A stretch of DNA of 64,000 nt from Pantoea sp. Ap-967 (GTDB taxonomy: Bacteria; Pseudomonadota; Gammaproteobacteria; Pseudomonadales; Pseudomonadaceae). Shown one piece after another: positions 61,449-64,000 of this stretch (positions are counted from its first letter, which is position 1; every line of letters starts with the position of its first letter). Below the pieces are notes generated by a model. The model ran no database searches and had not been told where the DNA came from. It saw only the letters and a program-made list of their open reading frames with translations. The stretch is from assembly GCF_011752565.1 (NCBI RefSeq), contig NZ_VWXK01000010.1:1-64000 (forward strand), given 5' to 3'. The translations under genes were made by a program, and so were the position numbers.

Positions 61449-62111
61449 ATGCCTGTTCTTCCCTGGTCCGCCATCGACACCGTCCTGCTGGACATGGACG
61501 GCACCTTGCTCGACCTGCACTACGACAACCGCTTCTGGCTCGACCACCTGCCCCAGCGCTATGCCGAGCTGCACGGGGTCAGCCGGGCCATGGCAGAGAT
61601 GGAGCTGCAGCCGCTGTTCGAGCGCAACGCCGGCACGCTCAACTGGTACTGCCTGGACTTCTGGAGCCGCGAGCTGAAACTGCCCATCCGCGAGCTCAAA
61701 CGCGAGATCGCCGACCTGATCGCCCTGCGGCCGGACGCCGACACCTTCCTCGCGGCCATCCGCAAGGCCGGCAAGCGGGTGGTGATGATCACCAACGCCC
61801 ACCGCGATTCGTTGTCGCTGAAACTGGAGCGGGTGGAACTGGCGCCGTATTTCGAGCGTTTGATCAGCTCGCACGATTACGGCTACCCGAAGGAAAACCC
61901 GCAGTTCTGGGATGCCTTGCAGGCGGATATCGGCTTCGACCCGCAGCGCAGCCTGTTCATCGATGACACCTTGGCCATCCTGCGCAGTGCGCGGCGCTTT
62001 GGTGTGGGGCATCTGCTGGCGGTGCGCCAGCCCGATAGCCGGGCGCAGCCACGCGATACCGAGGAGTTCGCGGCGGTCGAGGATTACCGGGAATTATTGG
62101 TTGGCCTTTGA
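61449..62111 (+). CDS. yrfG: GMP/IMP nucleotidase YrfG (HAD family)
   Basis: About 220 aa. HAD motif I LLDMDGTLLDL (nucleophile Asp), motif II VVMITNAHRD, and motif III/IV (GYPKENPQFWDAL; RSLFIDDTLAILRSA). The size and the internal RYAELHGVSRAMAEMELQPL and NWYCLDFWSREL segments fit YrfG, a 5'-nucleotidase for IMP/GMP. ATG 61449 opens just before the catalytic motif. A strong REP palindrome follows eight bases after its stop. Confidence 0.9.
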   Translation: MPVLPWSAIDTVLLDMDGTLLDLHYDNRFWLDHLPQRYAELHGVSRAMAEMELQPLFERNAGTLNWYCLDFWSRELKLPIRELKREIADLIALRPDADTFLAAIRKAGKRVVMITNAHRDSLSLKLERVELAPYFERLISSHDYGYPKENPQFWDALQADIGFDPQRSLFIDDTLAILRSARRFGVGHLLAVRQPDSRAQPRDTEEFAAVEDYRELLVGL

Positions 62112-62118
62112 CGGCCCT

Positions 62119-62175
62119 TTCGCGGGGCAAGCCCGCTCCTACACATCGCCTGTAGGAGCGGGCTTGCCCCGCGAA
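62119..62175. repeat. Perfect REP-type inverted repeat, probable bidirectional terminator
   Basis: Two exact 25-base inverted arms (62119-62143 and 62151-62175), with the core GGGGCAAGCCCGCTCCTACA, around a seven-base loop CATCGCC. It fills the short space between the converging yrfG and BON-LysM genes. The core GCAAGCCCGCTCC is shared with the element at 59845-59948. Confidence 0.88.
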
Positions 62176-62198
62176 GAGGCCAAACCAGGCACTAAAGA

Positions 62199-62639
62199 TC
62201 AATCAGGAATCCGCAACACCTGCCCCGGATAAATCTTGTCGGGGTGCTTGAGCATCGGCTTGTTGGCCTCGAAAATCTTGTTGTACTGCCCGGCATTGCC
62301 ATACACGACTACAGCGATCGCCGACAACGTGTCGCCCTTTTTCACGGTGACGAACCTTGCCGCTGCCACTACCGGCCCGGTCACGGTGATCTGGTCCTCA
62401 ACACTGGCCACCCCGGCAATATTGCCGGCGGCGAGGATGATTTTCTCTTTTTCCTCCTGGCTGGCCACCTCGCCCTTGAGAACGACCTTGTCACCCTCTA
62501 CAGTGGCGCTGATGTTCGGGTTGCCCAGGCCGACACTCTCCACGTGCTGCTTGAGCTGTTCCTCGGCGTTGGCATTGCCGGGAGTCAGCAGGTCGACCAG
62601 CTTCTCGCCGGCCTCCTTCACGAAACTGAACAGGCTCAT
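62199..62639 (-). CDS. kbp: BON and LysM domain protein (Kbp/YgaU-like)
   Basis: 146 aa, close to E. coli Kbp (YgaU, 149 aa). A short N-terminal helix precedes a BON domain (about 25-88: NISATVEGDKVVLKGEVASQ; GVASVEDQITV) and a C-terminal LysM domain (about 95-145: VTVKKGDTLSAIAVVVYGNA; HPDKIYPGQVLRIPD). No signal peptide. Kbp is a cytoplasmic potassium-binding protein in E. coli; the same role is assumed from architecture. Confidence 0.9.
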   Translation of the reverse strand: MSLFSFVKEAGEKLVDLLTPGNANAEEQLKQHVESVGLGNPNISATVEGDKVVLKGEVASQEEKEKIILAAGNIAGVASVEDQITVTGPVVAAARFVTVKKGDTLSAIAVVVYGNAGQYNKIFEANKPMLKHPDKIYPGQVLRIPD

Positions 62640-62814
62640 GACGTGCTCCTTGTTAAGGTAAACCTCGGAGCCAGCAGTCTAGGCCACGATCCCTCCCCGC
62701 GCCCCACTGCGACCAATCGACGCGGTCTATCAAGGCATAGAGCCTAGCGATTAGACGCGCGCGACCCGGCGGCCTAGGCTGGTGCTATCAAATAGCCGCC
62801 GGTGCTCAGCCCAG

Positions 62815-63645
62815 ATGCAAAGCAAACCTCCGGTCTGCGCGGCCTCCACACCCTTGGCCCTGCCTGCCGCCAGCCATACCTACGACTACGCCCAGCTCAG
62901 CGACGGCGAACGCGCCTGCACGCCGCTGGCCGAAGAAGTGGCCCTGGCCATCGTCTACAACGGCCTGAACCAGGCCGTGATGCTGGTCAGCCCCACCGAC
63001 CTTGAAGACTTCGCGGTCGGTTTCAGCGTGGGCAGCGGCATCGTCGAAGGCACCGCGGAAATCTATGACCTCAAGCTTTCCGGCAGTGGCTCGGCGCTGT
63101 ACGCCGACCTGGAGATTTCCAGCCGCGCGTTCTGGAACCTGAAAAACCAGCGCCGCCAGCTGGCGGGCACCAGCGGCTGCGGCCTGTGCGGCGTCGAGGC
63201 CCTGGAACAGGCCCTGCCCGAACTCAACGTGCTGCCGGGCGCGCCGTTGCCCCCGGCCCAGTGGCTGGCCGGCCTGCGTGAGCGGATCGATGCCTTCACC
63301 CCGCTGGGCCAACACTGCGGCGCCGTGCATGCGGCACTGTTCATGAACGCCCACGGCGAGCTGCTGATGGGCCGTGAGGACATTGGCCGGCACAACGCCC
63401 TGGACAAGCTGATCGGCGCCCTGCTGCGCGAGGGCATCGCCACCGACGGCGGCCTGGCCATCGTCACCAGCCGCTGCAGCCTGGAACTGATCCAGAAGGT
63501 GCTGCGCGCCGGCATCCAGACCCTGGTCAGCCTGTCGGCGCCCACCGGCCTTGCCCTGCAGTGGGCGCGCAAGCACAACCTCAACCTCATTCACCTGCCC
63601 AAACACAGTGCACCGCGGGTCTACAGCCCTGCGGCGGAGTCGTAA
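62815..63645 (+). CDS. fdhD: Formate dehydrogenase accessory sulfurtransferase FdhD
   Basis: About 276 aa. FdhD transfers sulphur to the molybdenum cofactor of formate dehydrogenases. The two-cysteine motif is present (GTSGCGLCGVEAL), with EEVALAIVYNGLNQAVML, PTDLEDFAVGFSVGSGI, AALFMNAHGELLMGREDIGR and VTSRCSLELIQKVLRAGI. ATG 62815 is preferred; a GTG at 62782 is in frame but adds an atypical N-terminus, and neither has a good ribosome site. It precedes an FdhF/YdeP-type gene by five bases, fitting a formate dehydrogenase maturation pair. Confidence 0.93.
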   Translation: MQSKPPVCAASTPLALPAASHTYDYAQLSDGERACTPLAEEVALAIVYNGLNQAVMLVSPTDLEDFAVGFSVGSGIVEGTAEIYDLKLSGSGSALYADLEISSRAFWNLKNQRRQLAGTSGCGLCGVEALEQALPELNVLPGAPLPPAQWLAGLRERIDAFTPLGQHCGAVHAALFMNAHGELLMGREDIGRHNALDKLIGALLREGIATDGGLAIVTSRCSLELIQKVLRAGIQTLVSLSAPTGLALQWARKHNLNLIHLPKHSAPRVYSPAAES

Positions 63646-63650
63646 CAGCC

Positions 63651-64000
63651 GTGACCTCCTACCAGCAACTTCCAGACAACGCCCCCGCTTCCACCCCACG
63701 CTACCAGCCCTACCACGGCCCCGCCGGCGGCTGGGGTGCGCTGCGCAGCGTGGCCAAGGCCTGGGTTGGCAGCGACAACGCGCTGAAGAATATCCGCGCC
63801 CTGCTCAAGACTAACCAGAACGGCGGCTTCGACTGCCCCGGCTGCGCCTGGGGTGATTCGCCCGAAAGCGGCATGGTCAAGTTCTGCGAGAACGGCGCCA
63901 AGGCCGTCAACTGGGAAGCCACCAAGCGCCGCGTCGATGCGGCTTTCTTCGCCCGCTACAGCGTCACGGCGCTGCTGCAGCAAAGCGACTACTGGCTGGA
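63651..64000 (+). CDS. FdhF/YdeP-family molybdopterin oxidoreductase, 5' part
   Basis: The reading frame starts at GTG 63651 (TSYQQLPDNAPASTPRYQPY) and stays open for 116 codons to the window edge. It shows the YdeP/FdnG-alpha-variant N-terminus: YHGPAGGWGALRSVAKAW, then NGGFDCPGCAWGDSPE with two cysteines, and VKFCENGAKAVNWEATKRR. These enzymes are large (about 760 aa) molybdopterin-dependent proteins annotated as formate dehydrogenase-like. The adjacency to fdhD, five bases upstream, supports that class. The rest lies outside the window. Confidence 0.87.
   Translation, partial: MTSYQQLPDNAPASTPRYQPYHGPAGGWGALRSVAKAWVGSDNALKNIRALLKTNQNGGFDCPGCAWGDSPESGMVKFCENGAKAVNWEATKRRVDAAFFARYSVTALLQQSDYWL

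Noticed and set aside
1-64000. CRISPR arrays, tRNA/rRNA genes, insertion sequences, prophage genes
   Set aside because: No regularly spaced repeats, no tRNA-like cloverleaf noticed, and no transposase, integrase or phage structural proteins outside the T6SS homologues.

Overview
The window looks like a chromosomal segment of a fluorescent pseudomonad of the Pseudomonas putida type. It is G+C rich with strong GC3 codon use, and it has OprD-family and TonB-dependent porins/receptors, Pseudomonas-type REP palindromes, and a T6SS locus whose gene order follows the P. aeruginosa H1 cluster. The right flank (FMN glutamate-synthase-like, OprD porin, siderophore receptor, aguA, dctBD, nudE/cysQ, fdhD) resembles gene order I remember from P. 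putida; this is memory, not a search.

Layout. (1) 0-10.8 kb: iron uptake and signalling. An ECF sigma factor, a FecR-like anti-sigma regulator and an STN-containing TonB receptor are followed by a lone narJ and a narL-like regulator. The gap between those two still carries an ANR-type box and a 7-2-7 NarL-type dyad, so this looks like the remnant of a nitrate-respiration locus without narGHI. A second TonB receptor is divergent from an OmpR-type two-component pair. (2) 10.8-47.0 kb: a complete T6SS with all 13 core components. The left arm (minus strand) runs tagH-tssJ-tssK-tssL-tssM-tagF-pppA-ppkA-tagT-tagS-tagR-tagQ, plus two unrecognised coupled genes. The right arm (plus strand) runs tssA-tssB-tssC-hcp-tssE-tssF-tssG-clpV-vgrG, then an Eag-type chaperone, a PAAR-Rhs toxin and its presumed immunity gene. 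PpkA/PppA/TagQRST/TagH/TagF are the threonine-phosphorylation switch that controls firing in the H1 model. (3) 47.1-64.0 kb: FMN glutamate-synthase-like protein, OprD porin, a Fur-box-bearing catecholate-type receptor, agmatine deiminase, rmlC-rmlD, dctB-dctD, a thioesterase-like protein, nudE-cysQ, yrfG, a BON-LysM protein, fdhD and the start of an FdhF/YdeP-type oxidoreductase that runs off the window.

Points of most interest: the nar remnant with its preserved control region; a tightly coupled pair of unrecognised genes (301 aa with membrane segments, then a ~140-aa polytopic membrane protein) at the distal end of the tag operon, which could be an effector/immunity pair; the Rhs C-terminal toxin with an HHxxP...HxxxH...WNxxW pattern and its neighbour; and a T6SS divergent control region with repeated GAYATCA elements and two ANGGA-in-loop hairpins at the tagH and tssA ribosome binding sites. 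No tRNA, rRNA, CRISPR array, insertion sequence or prophage was seen.
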